Below the pieces are notes generated by a model. That model saw only the letters and a list, made by a program, of their open reading frames with translations, was not told the origin of the DNA and did not search any database. From Nanobdellota archaeon (GTDB lineage Archaea; Aenigmatarchaeota; Aenigmatarchaeia; Aenigmatarchaeales; Aenigmatarchaeaceae), in assembly GCA_018901755.1 (NCBI GenBank), contig JAHIDZ010000016.1, positions 1 to 62,102 on the forward strand: DNA of 62,102 nucleotides. The letters run 5' to 3'. This document shows, piece after piece, positions 1 through 8,677 of the stretch (position 1 is its first letter; every line of letters starts with the position of its first letter). Both the position numbers and the translations under genes were made by a program.

Positions 1-2665
1 ATATTGAAGTCCCATCAGTAGCGTTAAGTGCATACAATACATCATTTTTTCCGCCACCAAAGACAACATCATTATGCAATGTAATGACTGAATAAATGTT
101 TCCACCCCCGCCAGTCCAAAAAACATTTCCATTTGTCTTGTTTAAACACTTAATACCGTTTCCACGTGTTCCAATATATAATCTTTCTCCAGATATCATA
201 GGTGTAGAATCCCAAACCCCACCTATAGCCACAGACCATATTTCAGTGCCATTAGTAGCATTAAGCGCAAATAGGTTACCACTATCACTGCCACCGTATA
301 CCACACCTTCAATAGCTGTAGTTGAAGTTTCCAGTGTGCCTGTAGCTATACTATAATTCCACAAATGTCTTTGTAAATCAGTTAAGGGCTCAGGTGTGGT
401 ATTTAGAGCATAAAGATATTTTGGACCATATCTAGCAAGCCAATAAAGCCTATTGTTCCAGACAGCTGGCGTACCGCCGCTGGTTTCATTTGTATAATTC
501 CAAATTAATTCTCCTGTTGTGGCATTAAGAGCATAAATTTTTTTATACTTTATATCTGTTTCAGGCACGCCGGGACCTGTATATATCACACCATCCACAT
601 ATGTTGGTGTGTCATCTGTTTTTCCAGTATAATGTCTCCATATCTCTTCGCCAGTTGTTTCATTAAAAGCCATTATTCCTAAAAACCCCTTGTTTGGAAC
701 ATATACTATGCCATTAACAATAGCTGGCCCAGAATATTCGTCATAGTAGCCTGTTGCACTCTTTCTCCATGAAAGTTCATAGCCTATTTTTTCTCCACTC
801 TGATTTATTTCTATTAAAACAGAACTATTCCCATAATAAAGTTCATCAATATCATCTTCTGTCGCTTTGATCCGATTTCCTGATATTGTATTTCCCTCAA
901 GATATGTTAAACGCTCAGAACTATAATTATTGAATGAGCCAATATTATTAATTATCGTACTATTAAGTGGCGAAGAGATAAATCTTAATGCATAATCATT
1001 AGAATTTAATGTATTAGCTGATATTGTATTATTATAACTTGAAGATAATGTAATCCCACATTCACTAGATGTTATAGTTGAAGTTTTTACTTCTGTAAAA
1101 TCAGATGACTGTATTCTCATGCCTATTCCAAAGTTTGTAGATATTGTATTATCAGTTATGCTATTATTATCTGAACTATCAATCCATATTCCATATTGTG
1201 TAGTAGCTATTGTATTACCTGATATTGTATTATTCGCTGAGCCGAAAAATAATATTATTGCTCTGTAGTCCGAATTAAATGTATTATCAAGTACATCAGA
1301 ATGTGTTGTATTAATTAGACTTAAACCATAAATATTGCTTGGTAAATTATTATCACGAAATGTTACATTAGTAGAAGATATAAAAGCGACATATCCGACA
1401 TTTGAAGAATCAATTAATATATCACTTGTATTCTTATAATAATAAATTGTTTTTCCTTCTACGGTGTTTGTTGTATCTATATCGTTATAATAATGTGAAA
1501 GTGTTGTTCCATACACTCCAAAATTATAAGTATTATTGGACATTCTAGCATTTGTTAAATTATTACCATAACTTCCATAAATGTAAAAACCATAATCATT
1601 TGAATTTGCTGTGATATTAGTTAAATTATTGTATGAAGACGAATCAATGTAAATTCCATAATTACTATTTGAATTTGCTGTAATATTAGTTAAATTATTG
1701 TATGAAGACGAACCAATGTAAATTCCATAATTACTATTTGAATTTGCTGTGATATTAGTTAAATTATTGTATGAAGACGAACGAATGTAAATTCCATAAT
1801 TACTATTTGTAACACTTGTGTTATGTATAGTCGTATTAGTTGTCGATTTTAAATAAATATAATCGCCATTAGAAATAGTTATATTTTCTATTGTAATATT
1901 ATTGGAATAAGCTAAAAATATATGTCCTGTTTCATTTACTTGATTTAAAATTAAATCAGATTTATTAAATAAATAGTAAATAGGTTTTCCGTTCACGGTG
2001 TTTGTTGTATCAATATTAAGATCAAAATCATCATATGCTTGTCCAGTAACCAATACACTTAGTAGCGTATTATTTTCCATTGTATTATTAATCATTGTAC
2101 TATTATCTGAAGTTGCCAATTCGGTTCCATAATAATTATTATGATTAAGTGCATTATTAATCATTGTATTATTATACCCCTGGGAGGACCAAATACCGAC
2201 CCGGTTAAAATTTATTGTGCTGTTTGTTATATTATTATATGCAGAACTTGATTCAAATGAAATACCATAATCATTCGAAGTAAAGGTATTGTTATTTAGG
2301 ATGTTATTATCTGAATTATATATCCTTATAGCAATACTAAAATCAGTCATTACACAATTTCTAATAATATTATTTGTTTTTGTATTTAAAAATATTCCAT
2401 TATAAGTTTCGCCCCCACTAATAGTATGTTGCTGACAATCAAATATTTTATTTGAAAATTGGGTTGGATTATTGATACATATTGCACCACTATAATCAAT
2501 TATATCTGCATTCAAATAGACTGTGGAACGAATATTATCATTAAGTGCATCTGTACAGTCGGAGCAGTTATTACAATAAAATGCTGCCCCAGAATCTGTA
2601 TAAGCAAATCCACTCGTAGAAAGCATTACAAATATCAATAAGACAAATAACATCAACTTCTTCAT
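1..2665 (-). CDS. Secreted beta-helix plus PQQ-like beta-propeller protein (C-terminus cut by window edge)
   Basis: My reading of the complement gives an open frame from the ATG at 2663-2665 to the window edge, about 888 codons. It starts with a signal peptide (MKKLMLFVLLIFVMLSTSGFA). The N-terminal two thirds is Asn/Ser/Thr-rich with recurring units such as NNxIxNNT and SSYNNLTNIT, typical of right-handed parallel beta-helix (NosD-like) proteins. The remainder holds repeated W-N-Y/ALNATTGE-type blades (for example YALNATTGELIW), typical of PQQ-like beta-propellers. It is probably a surface or secreted glycan-binding or adhesive protein; the substrate is unknown. The gene is leftward and its 3' end lies outside the window. 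Confidence 0.8.
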   Translation of the reverse strand, partial: MKKLMLFVLLIFVMLSTSGFAYTDSGAAFYCNNCSDCTDALNDNIRSTVYLNADIIDYSGAICINNPTQFSNKIFDCQQHTISGGETYNGIFLNTKTNNIIRNCVMTDFSIAIRIYNSDNNILNNNTFTSNDYGISFESSSAYNNITNSTINFNRVGIWSSQGYNNTMINNALNHNNYYGTELATSDNSTMINNTMENNTLLSVLVTGQAYDDFDLNIDTTNTVNGKPIYYLFNKSDLILNQVNETGHIFLAYSNNITIENITISNGDYIYLKSTTNTTIHNTSVTNSNYGIYIRSSSYNNLTNITANSNSNYGIYIGSSSYNNLTNITANSNSNYGIYIDSSSYNNLTNITANSNDYGFYIYGSYGNNLTNARMSNNTYNFGVYGTTLSHYYNDIDTTNTVEGKTIYYYKNTSDILIDSSNVGYVAFISSTNVTFRDNNLPSNIYGLSLINTTHSDVLDNTFNSDYRAIILFFGSANNTISGNTIATTQYGIWIDSSDNNSITDNTISTNFGIGMRIQSSDFTEVKTSTITSSECGITLSSSYNNTISANTLNSNDYALRFISSPLNSTIINNIGSFNNYSSERLTYLEGNTISGNRIKATEDDIDELYYGNSSVLIEINQSGEKIGYELSWRKSATGYYDEYSGPAIVNGIVYVPNKGFLGIMAFNETTGEEIWRHYTGKTDDTPTYVDGVIYTGPGVPETDIKYKKIYALNATTGELIWNYTNETSGGTPAVWNNRLYWLARYGPKYLYALNTTPEPLTDLQRHLWNYSIATGTLETSTTAIEGVVYGGSDSGNLFALNATNGTEIWSVAIGGVWDSTPMISGERLYIGTRGNGIKCLNKTNGNVFWTGGGGNIYSVITLHNDVVFGGGKNDVLYALNATDGTSI
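1602..1808 (-). repeat. Three tandem 69-bp repeats inside the beta-helix gene
   Basis: Units 1602-1670, 1671-1739 and 1740-1808 are nearly identical, differing at only a few positions. Each encodes 23 residues beginning SSSYNNLTNIT in the secreted protein, equal to one turn or so of a beta-helix. The low divergence suggests recent duplication, and copy number may vary between strains. Confidence 0.9.
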
Positions 2666-2700
2666 AGATTATATTATTCAAAGATGGTATAAAAACATAA

Positions 2701-2809
2701 TGGCGTCCCCAACGGGATTTGAACCCGCGACCCCCTGCTTAGAAGGTTCACCCCAATACTGCCGAAACAATATCAGTCAGGTGCTCTATCCAGGCTGAGC
2801 TATGAGGAC
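2701..2809 (-). tRNA. tRNA-Arg (TCT) with a non-canonical intron, CCA encoded
   Basis: The complement reads GTCCTCA for the 5' acceptor strand and TGAGGAC-compatible TGGGGAC for the 3' strand, then discriminator G and encoded CCA (2701-2703). D-arm GCTC/GAGC and T-arm GCGGG-TTCAAAT-CCCGT are intact. After removing 2747-2777 the anticodon arm becomes CCTGC-CTTCTAA-GCAGG, a perfect five-pair stem with anticodon TCT. Without removal the stem has an extra 31 nt and no normal loop. It lies between the leftward secreted protein gene and the rightward HD gene. Confidence 0.9.
2747..2777 (-). other. 31-nt tRNA intron at position 30/31 with bulge-helix-bulge
   Basis: The exon segment CACC (tRNA 25-28) pairs with GGTG near the intron 3' end, giving the 4-bp central helix. 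Three-nt bulges TGA and AAC flank it, cut as TG/A and AA/C. A 9-bp intron stem (CTGATATTG with CAGTATTGG, several G-U pairs) is closed by loop TTTCGG. This is a textbook archaeal splicing-endonuclease substrate, but placed in the anticodon stem instead of 37/38. Confidence 0.75.
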
Positions 2810-2858
2810 ATTGAAACTAATTTATTAATACAACTTATAAATTTATAATAGAGACGGT

Positions 2859-3407
2859 ATGAACAGAAATGAAGCATTTAGACTGGTAAAGCAGCACATA
2901 ACTAAAGATAACCTGATTAAGCATGTTTTAGCAGTTGAAGCTATAATGAAAAGTTTGGCTGAGCATTTGGGAGAAGATTCTGATAAATGGGATCTAGCTG
3001 GATTATTACATGATATTGATTTTGAAGAGATTGGCGATGATTATAAACAACATGGATTGAAAGCTGTAGAATACCTTAACGGTGTAGATGATGAAATAAT
3101 TCATGCTATTAAATCTCATAATTTTGAAAATACTGGCGTCAATCCAGAGAGTAAAATGGATAAGGCACTGATAGCCGCTGATGCTGTATCTGGATTAGTT
3201 ATCGCTTGCGCTCTAATGATTCCAACTAAAAAATTAGCTGATGTTAAAGTAGAAAGCATTGAAAGCAAATTCAAAAAAAAAGACTTTGCTAGAAACTGCT
3301 CTAGAGAGAATATGTTATATTGTGAGCAAATAGGAATAGATAAAAGCAAGTTCTTTGAAATATCTTTAAGGGCGTTACAAAGTATATCTAAAGAGTTGGG
3401 ACTATGA
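2859..3407 (+). CDS. HD-domain phosphohydrolase
   Basis: 182 aa. HD superfamily metal ligands are visible: H near residue 21 (KHVLAVE), the HD pair in AGLLHDIDF, H in IKSHNFE and D in AADAVSG, giving H...HD...H...D. Such proteins hydrolyse phosphoester bonds of nucleotides or similar small molecules; the substrate here is unknown. Its stop overlaps the leuS start (ATGA at 3404-3407), so the two are translationally coupled. The family is often annotated only as predicted HD hydrolase. Confidence 0.85.
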   Translation: MNRNEAFRLVKQHITKDNLIKHVLAVEAIMKSLAEHLGEDSDKWDLAGLLHDIDFEEIGDDYKQHGLKAVEYLNGVDDEIIHAIKSHNFENTGVNPESKMDKALIAADAVSGLVIACALMIPTKKLADVKVESIESKFKKKDFARNCSRENMLYCEQIGIDKSKFFEISLRALQSISKELGL

Positions 3408-6013
3408 TAGATTTCAAAAAGATTGAATCAAAGTGGCAGAAGAAATGGGAAACTGCTAAAGTCTTTAAAGCTAAAGATAGCGGTGAAAAATGTTATGTTC
3501 TTGAAATGTATCCATATCCTTCTGGTTTCGCTGGTCACGTTGGGCATGCTAGAAATTATGTTATAGGCGACTCATTTGCACGTTTCAAACGTATGCAAGG
3601 AATCAATGTATTATATCCAATGGGTTGGGATGCATTTGGACAGCCGACCGAGAATGCGGCAATACAACTTGGAATACATCCTATGAAAAGCATGGGTGAA
3701 AATATTGCTAGATTCAAAGAACAGTTACGTCAACTATCATTAAGCTATGATTGGTCTCGTGAAATTAATACTTCTGATCCAGAATATTATAAATGGACGC
3801 AATGGATATTTTTGAAACTATTTGAAAATAAATTAGCTTACAAGAAATTTGCACCAGGTAACTGGTGCCCTAGCTGTAAAACAGTTTTATCCAATGAAGA
3901 TTCTAAAGATGGAAAATGTTGGAGGTGCGATTCAGAAGTTATACAGAAAGACATTGATCAGTGGTTTTTCAAAATAACTGATTATGCCGACCGACTACTA
4001 AATGATTTAAATAAAATAGAATGGTCTGAACGTCTAAAATCACTTCAAACAAATTGGATAGGAAAAAGCCATGGGATTAATTTAATATTTCCAATCAAAG
4101 ATTCTAAAAAAGAATTAATCTCATTTACAACTCGCCCTGATACTTACTTCGGAATAACATTCGTTGCTATCGCGCCAGAGCATCCTCTTATTCCTGAACT
4201 AATTAAAGATTCGAAAAACAAAAAAGAAATTGATGATTTCATTAAAGATACTAACAAGCTTTCTGAATTAGAACGAACTTCGTTGTTAAAAGAAAAGAAA
4301 GGAATTTTCACTGGAAAATATATTATTAATCCAGTTACACATGAAGAAATTCCAATTTACTTAGCTAACTATGTTGTTGGCAGTTATGGAACTGGTGTTG
4401 TCATCGGTGTGCCTACTCATGATCAGAGAGATTTTGAATTTGCAAAACAATATGGAATTAAACTTAAAATTGTAATAACTCCAAAAGATAAAACACTTGT
4501 TGCAGAACAGATGAATCGTGCATATACAGAAAATGGTGTTATGGTTAATTCTGGTGAATTTGATGGAATTCTAAACAGCGATGGAATACGAGAAATAACA
4601 GATCATTTAGTTAAAATGAAATGGGGCGAACGAACTACAAATTACAAATTAAGAGACTGGTGTGTTTCACGACAAAGATATTGGGGTGCTCCAATTCCTA
4701 TAGTTTATTGTGATAAATGTGGAACAGTTCCAATTCCTGAAAAAGATCTACCAGTTAAATTACCACTAGATGTGCAGTTTGGAAAGAAAGGCGCGGCGCC
4801 ACTTGCTACAAATGAAAAATTTGTAAACACAAAATGCCCTAAATGTAAAGGACCTGCTAAAAGAGAAACAGACACAATGACAACGTTTGTAGACTCGGCT
4901 TGGTATTATCTTCGTTATTGTTCTCCAAAAAATAAAGAAGCGCCATTTGATAAAAAATCTGTAAAATATTGGATGCCCGTTGATCAGTATATTGGTGGAA
5001 TAGAACATGCTGTCGGGCACTTAATGTATTCACGATTTATAACTAAATTCCTAAAAGACAAAGGTTATTTAGATTTTGACGAACCGTTCAAAAAATTACT
5101 AAATCAAGGTATGATCAACAAAGATGGAATAAAGATGAGTAAGTCAAAAGGAAATGTAGTTGATCCAATAGACATGATAGAGAAATTTGGCTCTGATACA
5201 CTTAGAACATATTTATTATTCATGGCTCACCCTTCGAAAGATTTAGAATGGTCTGATGCAGAGATGGTTGGAATAAGCAAATTTATTGATCGTACTTACA
5301 ACATGCTAGAAGATATGAAGAAAGCTAAAGGTGATAAATATATTAACAGCATCACTCAAACAAAAATAAAAAATGTTACAAAACATATGAACGGATTAGA
5401 CCATAACTTAGCAATAATAGAATTACTAGAATTTGGAAACAAACTTACAAAACGCCCATCTCTTTATGCGTATAAAATATTCTTAAAACTATTATCGCCA
5501 TTCGCACCTTGTGTTGTTGAAGAATGTTGGAATAAACTTGGAGAAAAGAAAATGATGGTTGAAATAGAATGGCCAGAAGTAGACCTGAAAAAATTAAATC
5601 CAACAGTAGAAGCTGCCGAAGATTATACCGGTGTCGTGATAAATGATATCAATGAGATCATAAAACTTTCACAAATGAAACCAGAAAAGATTACTTTATT
5701 TGTTTCACCGGCTTGGAAATATGAAACCTATCAGCTGCTTTCACAAGATAAACAGCTTCGAGATATAATGCAAGTTGAACATATTAGAAAACATGGAAAC
5801 GAAGTAGCAGGTTACTTCACACGTTTAGTAAAAAGAAAACCACTTATTGAATTAATATTAACTGCTTCTGCAGAAACAGATGCATTAAAAGATAAACGTG
5901 GAGAAATGGAAAAAACATTTGGATGTAAGATAGAGATAATTTCTGGTGAAAAATCTAATTTGCCCAAAGCTAAAATTGCTGAACCTGGAAAACCCGGTAT
6001 ACTAATAGTGTAA
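3404..6013 (+). CDS. leuS: Leucyl-tRNA synthetase, bacterial type
   Basis: 869 aa class I synthetase that charges tRNA-Leu. The HIGH-equivalent HVGH lies at residues 45-48 in EMYPYPSGFAGHVGHARNY, followed by MGWDAFGQPTENAA. A zinc-binding CPSCKT/CWRCD segment precedes the CP1 editing domain (TTRPDTYFG near 242, GVPTHDQRDFEFA). RYWGAPIP and KMSKS (near 577) complete the catalytic core. The wording EMYPYPSG and GWDAFGQPTENAA, and CP1 lying after the zinc segment, match bacterial LeuRS; archaeal/eukaryotic LeuRS reads AFHxTGTP in the equivalent place. The start overlaps the upstream HD gene. The C-terminal part is less conserved. Confidence 0.95.
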   Translation: MIDFKKIESKWQKKWETAKVFKAKDSGEKCYVLEMYPYPSGFAGHVGHARNYVIGDSFARFKRMQGINVLYPMGWDAFGQPTENAAIQLGIHPMKSMGENIARFKEQLRQLSLSYDWSREINTSDPEYYKWTQWIFLKLFENKLAYKKFAPGNWCPSCKTVLSNEDSKDGKCWRCDSEVIQKDIDQWFFKITDYADRLLNDLNKIEWSERLKSLQTNWIGKSHGINLIFPIKDSKKELISFTTRPDTYFGITFVAIAPEHPLIPELIKDSKNKKEIDDFIKDTNKLSELERTSLLKEKKGIFTGKYIINPVTHEEIPIYLANYVVGSYGTGVVIGVPTHDQRDFEFAKQYGIKLKIVITPKDKTLVAEQMNRAYTENGVMVNSGEFDGILNSDGIREITDHLVKMKWGERTTNYKLRDWCVSRQRYWGAPIPIVYCDKCGTVPIPEKDLPVKLPLDVQFGKKGAAPLATNEKFVNTKCPKCKGPAKRETDTMTTFVDSAWYYLRYCSPKNKEAPFDKKSVKYWMPVDQYIGGIEHAVGHLMYSRFITKFLKDKGYLDFDEPFKKLLNQGMINKDGIKMSKSKGNVVDPIDMIEKFGSDTLRTYLLFMAHPSKDLEWSDAEMVGISKFIDRTYNMLEDMKKAKGDKYINSITQTKIKNVTKHMNGLDHNLAIIELLEFGNKLTKRPSLYAYKIFLKLLSPFAPCVVEECWNKLGEKKMMVEIEWPEVDLKKLNPTVEAAEDYTGVVINDINEIIKLSQMKPEKITLFVSPAWKYETYQLLSQDKQLRDIMQVEHIRKHGNEVAGYFTRLVKRKPLIELILTASAETDALKDKRGEMEKTFGCKIEIISGEKSNLPKAKIAEPGKPGILIV

Positions 6014-6080
6014 CTACTACCCGCGTGGGTAAACAGTCTTTATATGTTTCTGAACCAAACTAATTCTCAAGTGATTAAAT

Positions 6081-6239
6081 ATGGGAGTTAAAGAATCCAT
6101 TGGAACAATGCTTGCTGTGCTTGGATTATTTATAGTTCTTGCTAGCATTCAAACCTTTTTAAAAGATTTCAATAATCTTCCTTTCTGGGTGGGTGTTATA
6201 TTTACAGTAGCAGGTGCTGGAATTGCAAAATTCAGATAA
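6081..6239 (+). CDS. Small two-helix membrane protein
   Basis: 52 aa (MGVKESIGTM...GAGIAKFR) with two hydrophobic stretches, roughly residues 8-22 and 34-48. A TATA-like TTTATATG sits at about 6051-6058, a suitable distance upstream. No family recognised. Its last 26 nt overlap the next ORF in another frame, which suggests coupling. Downstream of leuS but with its own promoter. Confidence 0.6.
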   Translation: MGVKESIGTMLAVLGLFIVLASIQTFLKDFNNLPFWVGVIFTVAGAGIAKFR

Positions 6240-6480
6240 ATTTTCTAGACTGAGACACAATAATTGTTTGAGTTTAAGGAACATTTATTATGCGGTATTT
6301 TCTGCGATAACTGGAATCATTGCTGGTTGGGTATTAAATATATTCAGAAACGATATGCTCTTTGCTATCGGACTGACGCTGCTTACTTCATCAATTATAT
6401 GGATGATATTTCTTGGCGAGAAAATAGGCTCTATAGAAAATGAAATCAGTGAAATAGAAAATAAATTCATGATCAATTAG
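6214..6480 (+). CDS. Small two-helix membrane protein
   Basis: 88 aa. Hydrophilic N-terminus (LRHNN region) followed by two membrane segments (YYAVFSAITGIIAGWVLNI and LFAIGLTLLTSSIIWMIFLG), then a Glu-rich amphipathic tail. No family recognised. The start overlaps the 3' end of the preceding small gene; the ATG at 6214 is the only one that keeps both helices. The complementary-strand ORF over this stretch looks like a shadow. Confidence 0.55.
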   Translation: MLELQNSDKFSRLRHNNCLSLRNIYYAVFSAITGIIAGWVLNIFRNDMLFAIGLTLLTSSIIWMIFLGEKIGSIENEISEIENKFMIN

Positions 6481-6540
6481 ATTGGCTGATTTCAATTCTT
6501 CATACTAGCATTAAGCGTTTTGAATTTTATTAATGTTGTT

Positions 6541-6753
6541 CTATACTTTAGACATTACGCCCGTTGCAGACACGACAAACACTATAATATACATAACTAA
6601 ACCATATACGCAAGTTGGTAATCCTAATAGAATACTACATCCTCCGCCTGCACAAGTTCCGCCAATCAATTCTGTGTAACTCATGTATCCAGAGAACAAT
6701 ACTCCTACCAAGGAAATCAACGTTGTTATGATTAGTGCTTTCTGTTTATTCAT
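6541..6753 (-). CDS. VKOR-like mini membrane protein
   Basis: 70 aa with two membrane helices joined by a loop containing C-x4-C-S followed by LGLPTCVYGLVMY. The Cys pair and the following G-x-P...Y pattern resemble one part of vitamin K epoxide reductase-like proteins, which pass electrons to disulfide-forming partners. It is far shorter than a full four-helix VKOR and lacks a separate CxxC active site, so the redox role is an inference. Leftward, alone, facing the Nudix gene across a short shared promoter region. Confidence 0.6.
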   Translation of the reverse strand: MNKQKALIITTLISLVGVLFSGYMSYTELIGGTCAGGGCSILLGLPTCVYGLVMYIIVFVVSATGVMSKV

Positions 6754-6813
6754 AATTATAATTATTCGAATGGATTTAAATGTCTTTCTAATAAATAATT
6801 AATAGGTAATTGA

Positions 6814-7266
6814 ATGAGAATAGATTTAGTTGTAGCAGCCTATATTGTACACGATAACAAAGTTCTATTAATACATCATAAAAAATTCGATAAATGGATT
6901 CCACCCGGTGGACACATTGATGAAAATGAAATACCAGATGATGCACTAAAAAGAGAAATTAAAGAAGAATTAAATTTAGAAATTGAAATAATGCGCCAGA
7001 ATAATTTACCAAATGAAGGAAACATTGAAAGACAACTGGCAAATCCTTTCTATGTGAATGTGCACAATGTTGGCGATCATAATCACTGTTGCTTCTTCTA
7101 TCTTTGTAAACCTAAATCAACAGAAATAAAAATAAAAGAAAACGAAGTTATTAATTATGATTGGTTTTTATTAGAAGATTTAAAACAAGAACGAGTACCA
7201 GCTGATGTTAGAAACATCGGAAACATGGCACTTAAATTATATGATTCGCTATCAGGAAATCTTTAA
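6814..7266 (+). CDS. Nudix hydrolase
   Basis: 150 aa. The Nudix box is complete: GGHIDENE then REIKEEL, that is G-x5-E-x7-REUxEEL. Nudix enzymes cleave nucleoside diphosphates linked to another moiety; without a diagnostic substrate loop the target is open. The start follows an AT-rich promoter (TTTAAATGT on the other strand, TAATAAATAATT on this one). Its 3' end overlaps by 35 nt the convergent SGNH hydrolase gene. Confidence 0.85.
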   Translation: MRIDLVVAAYIVHDNKVLLIHHKKFDKWIPPGGHIDENEIPDDALKREIKEELNLEIEIMRQNNLPNEGNIERQLANPFYVNVHNVGDHNHCCFFYLCKPKSTEIKIKENEVINYDWFLLEDLKQERVPADVRNIGNMALKLYDSLSGNL

Positions 7267-7840
7267 CTTTTTCAAAAATTAATTTATGACCTTCTGAATT
7301 TGGATGTAGGCCATCGTGCAACAATTTCTTATAATCTATTTTATTAAATTCATCAAATAAATCCAGAAATAATAAATCGCTGTCTTTACAAATGTTTTTA
7401 ATGATTGTATTATATTTTGCAATATTCTCATTTGTATAATATTTATTTGTATCCCAAGGAATAGGAGTTACCTTTGATTCGTCCACCATTGTAATACCAA
7501 TAAATATAATTTTATCCGTGAATGTTTTTGAAGTTCTAATCATATCTTTAATATTTTCTTTAAACTTATCAATATTAACCCAATTTTCATTTTCTTTTTT
7601 CAATAATACAGAATCATTTATATCAATAGCAAAAATAATCAGACCGGGATTTCTCACTTTTGCTTCAAGTTCGAGTCTTTTTAAAATCTCTACTGTTTTA
7701 TCAGCAGAAATTCCTAAATTATAAACACCATCATCATCTGTATTTTCATATAAATATGCTTTTAATCTTTCTACCCATCCGCCTTTTTCCGTATCATAAA
7801 ATCCGTATGCTATGCTATCCCCAAAAACTAATATTCTCAT
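7232..7840 (-). CDS. SGNH/GDSL-family hydrolase
   Basis: 202 aa. Block I is FGDSIAYG with the nucleophilic Ser; block V is DGLHPNSEGH with the catalytic Asp and His. The block III GxND is degenerate (DIND). No signal peptide, so it acts in the cytoplasm, probably as an esterase or lipase on an unknown substrate. Convergent overlap with the Nudix gene at the 3' end. The length matches typical single-domain SGNH hydrolases. Confidence 0.8.
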   Translation of the reverse strand: MRILVFGDSIAYGFYDTEKGGWVERLKAYLYENTDDDGVYNLGISADKTVEILKRLELEAKVRNPGLIIFAIDINDSVLLKKENENWVNIDKFKENIKDMIRTSKTFTDKIIFIGITMVDESKVTPIPWDTNKYYTNENIAKYNTIIKNICKDSDLLFLDLFDEFNKIDYKKLLHDGLHPNSEGHKLIFEKVKDFLIANHII

Positions 7841-7870
7841 AATAAGAATGCGATTAGATAAAATATAAAT

Positions 7871-8617
7871 CTAAATCTCTTCTGCTTTTTCCCACATTTC
7901 TTCAAATTTATTCTTATAATCTGTGCTGCAATTCAAAAACCAAAGTCCTCTTTCTTCTTTATCTACAGTTATTCCATGCATTCCATCTACTACAGCTAAG
8001 TATGGCCATGCTCTTCCTAATCTAATATTAATTCCAATTTTCTTTAATCCTTCCATTCTGGTTGCATCTATTTCATTGGAAATTATTTTAATCTTAACGT
8101 CGCGCTCAACTGCTCTTCGCAATGAATCAAGAATAACTACGTCTGTAAAAAATTTCTGAGTTGTAACCATTATTTCACTTTTGGCAACATCAAAAATAAA
8201 TGACGCTCTTTCTGGGAATTTGCCTTCATACTGTTCATACATTTTTTCTCCAAACCACACTACGTCCGTTCTAACAAATTCTTTGTATGCTTCTGCCAAT
8301 TCGTCAAACATTGTTCTTTTTTTGAAATATTCTTTTGTTACATATGAGAACATTCTCGGAAATGGATTGGCTGATCGTGCTAACCAGAAAATTTTATTCT
8401 TACCAGACATGCTTTCAACTACTCCTTTCTGTTGTAAAGCATATAGATACTTGTAAGCATTAGTTACAGAAATGTCGGTTTCAGCTGCTATCATAGCTGC
8501 ACTCACTTTTGCTTGATCTTTTCGAGAAAGATTAATCATAGCTTTGATTATTTTAACTTCAAGTTCATCAAATTCCTTAGTTTGTTTTAACAGATCACAA
8601 AATTCAGTAACTCCCAT
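7871..8617 (-). CDS. TrmB-family transcriptional regulator
   Basis: 248 aa. The N-terminal 80 residues form a winged helix (ISVTNAYKYLYALQQKGVVE), followed by a helical linker and a domain resembling the phospholipase D-like sensor region of TrmB proteins (ERDVKIKIISNEID, then LWFLNCS). TrmB regulators bind sugars or other metabolites and control promoters. The upstream sequence has TTATAAAGATATATG-type TATA motifs and the palindromic TATAAGTTAACTTATA (8620-8635), a possible self-operator. The ligand is unknown. Confidence 0.8.
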   Translation of the reverse strand: MGVTEFCDLLKQTKEFDELEVKIIKAMINLSRKDQAKVSAAMIAAETDISVTNAYKYLYALQQKGVVESMSGKNKIFWLARSANPFPRMFSYVTKEYFKKRTMFDELAEAYKEFVRTDVVWFGEKMYEQYEGKFPERASFIFDVAKSEIMVTTQKFFTDVVILDSLRRAVERDVKIKIISNEIDATRMEGLKKIGINIRLGRAWPYLAVVDGMHGITVDKEERGLWFLNCSTDYKNKFEEMWEKAEEI

Positions 8618-8619
8618 AT

Positions 8620-8635
8620 ATTATAAGTTAACTTA
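8620..8635. promoter_or_regulatory. Palindrome TATAAGTTAACTTATA upstream of the TrmB gene
   Basis: A perfect 16-bp palindrome just upstream of the start codon at 8617, overlapping the expected transcription start. It could be an operator for the regulator encoded downstream. This is inferred from symmetry and position only. Confidence 0.5.
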
Positions 8636-8677
8636 TAACTTTATAAAGATATATGAATGTTATATCCTAGAATATAA

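Noticed and set aside
1602-1808. Possible CRISPR-like array because of regular spaced repeats
   Set aside because: The repeats are directly abutting 69-bp units in frame with a beta-helix protein, with no unique spacers and no cas genes.
2701-2809. Reading the first tRNA as tRNA-Ile (GAT)
   Set aside because: The segment CTGATA could be an Ile anticodon loop, but no 3' strand pairs with its stem. Splicing out the bulge-helix-bulge intron gives a perfect Arg (TCT) arm.
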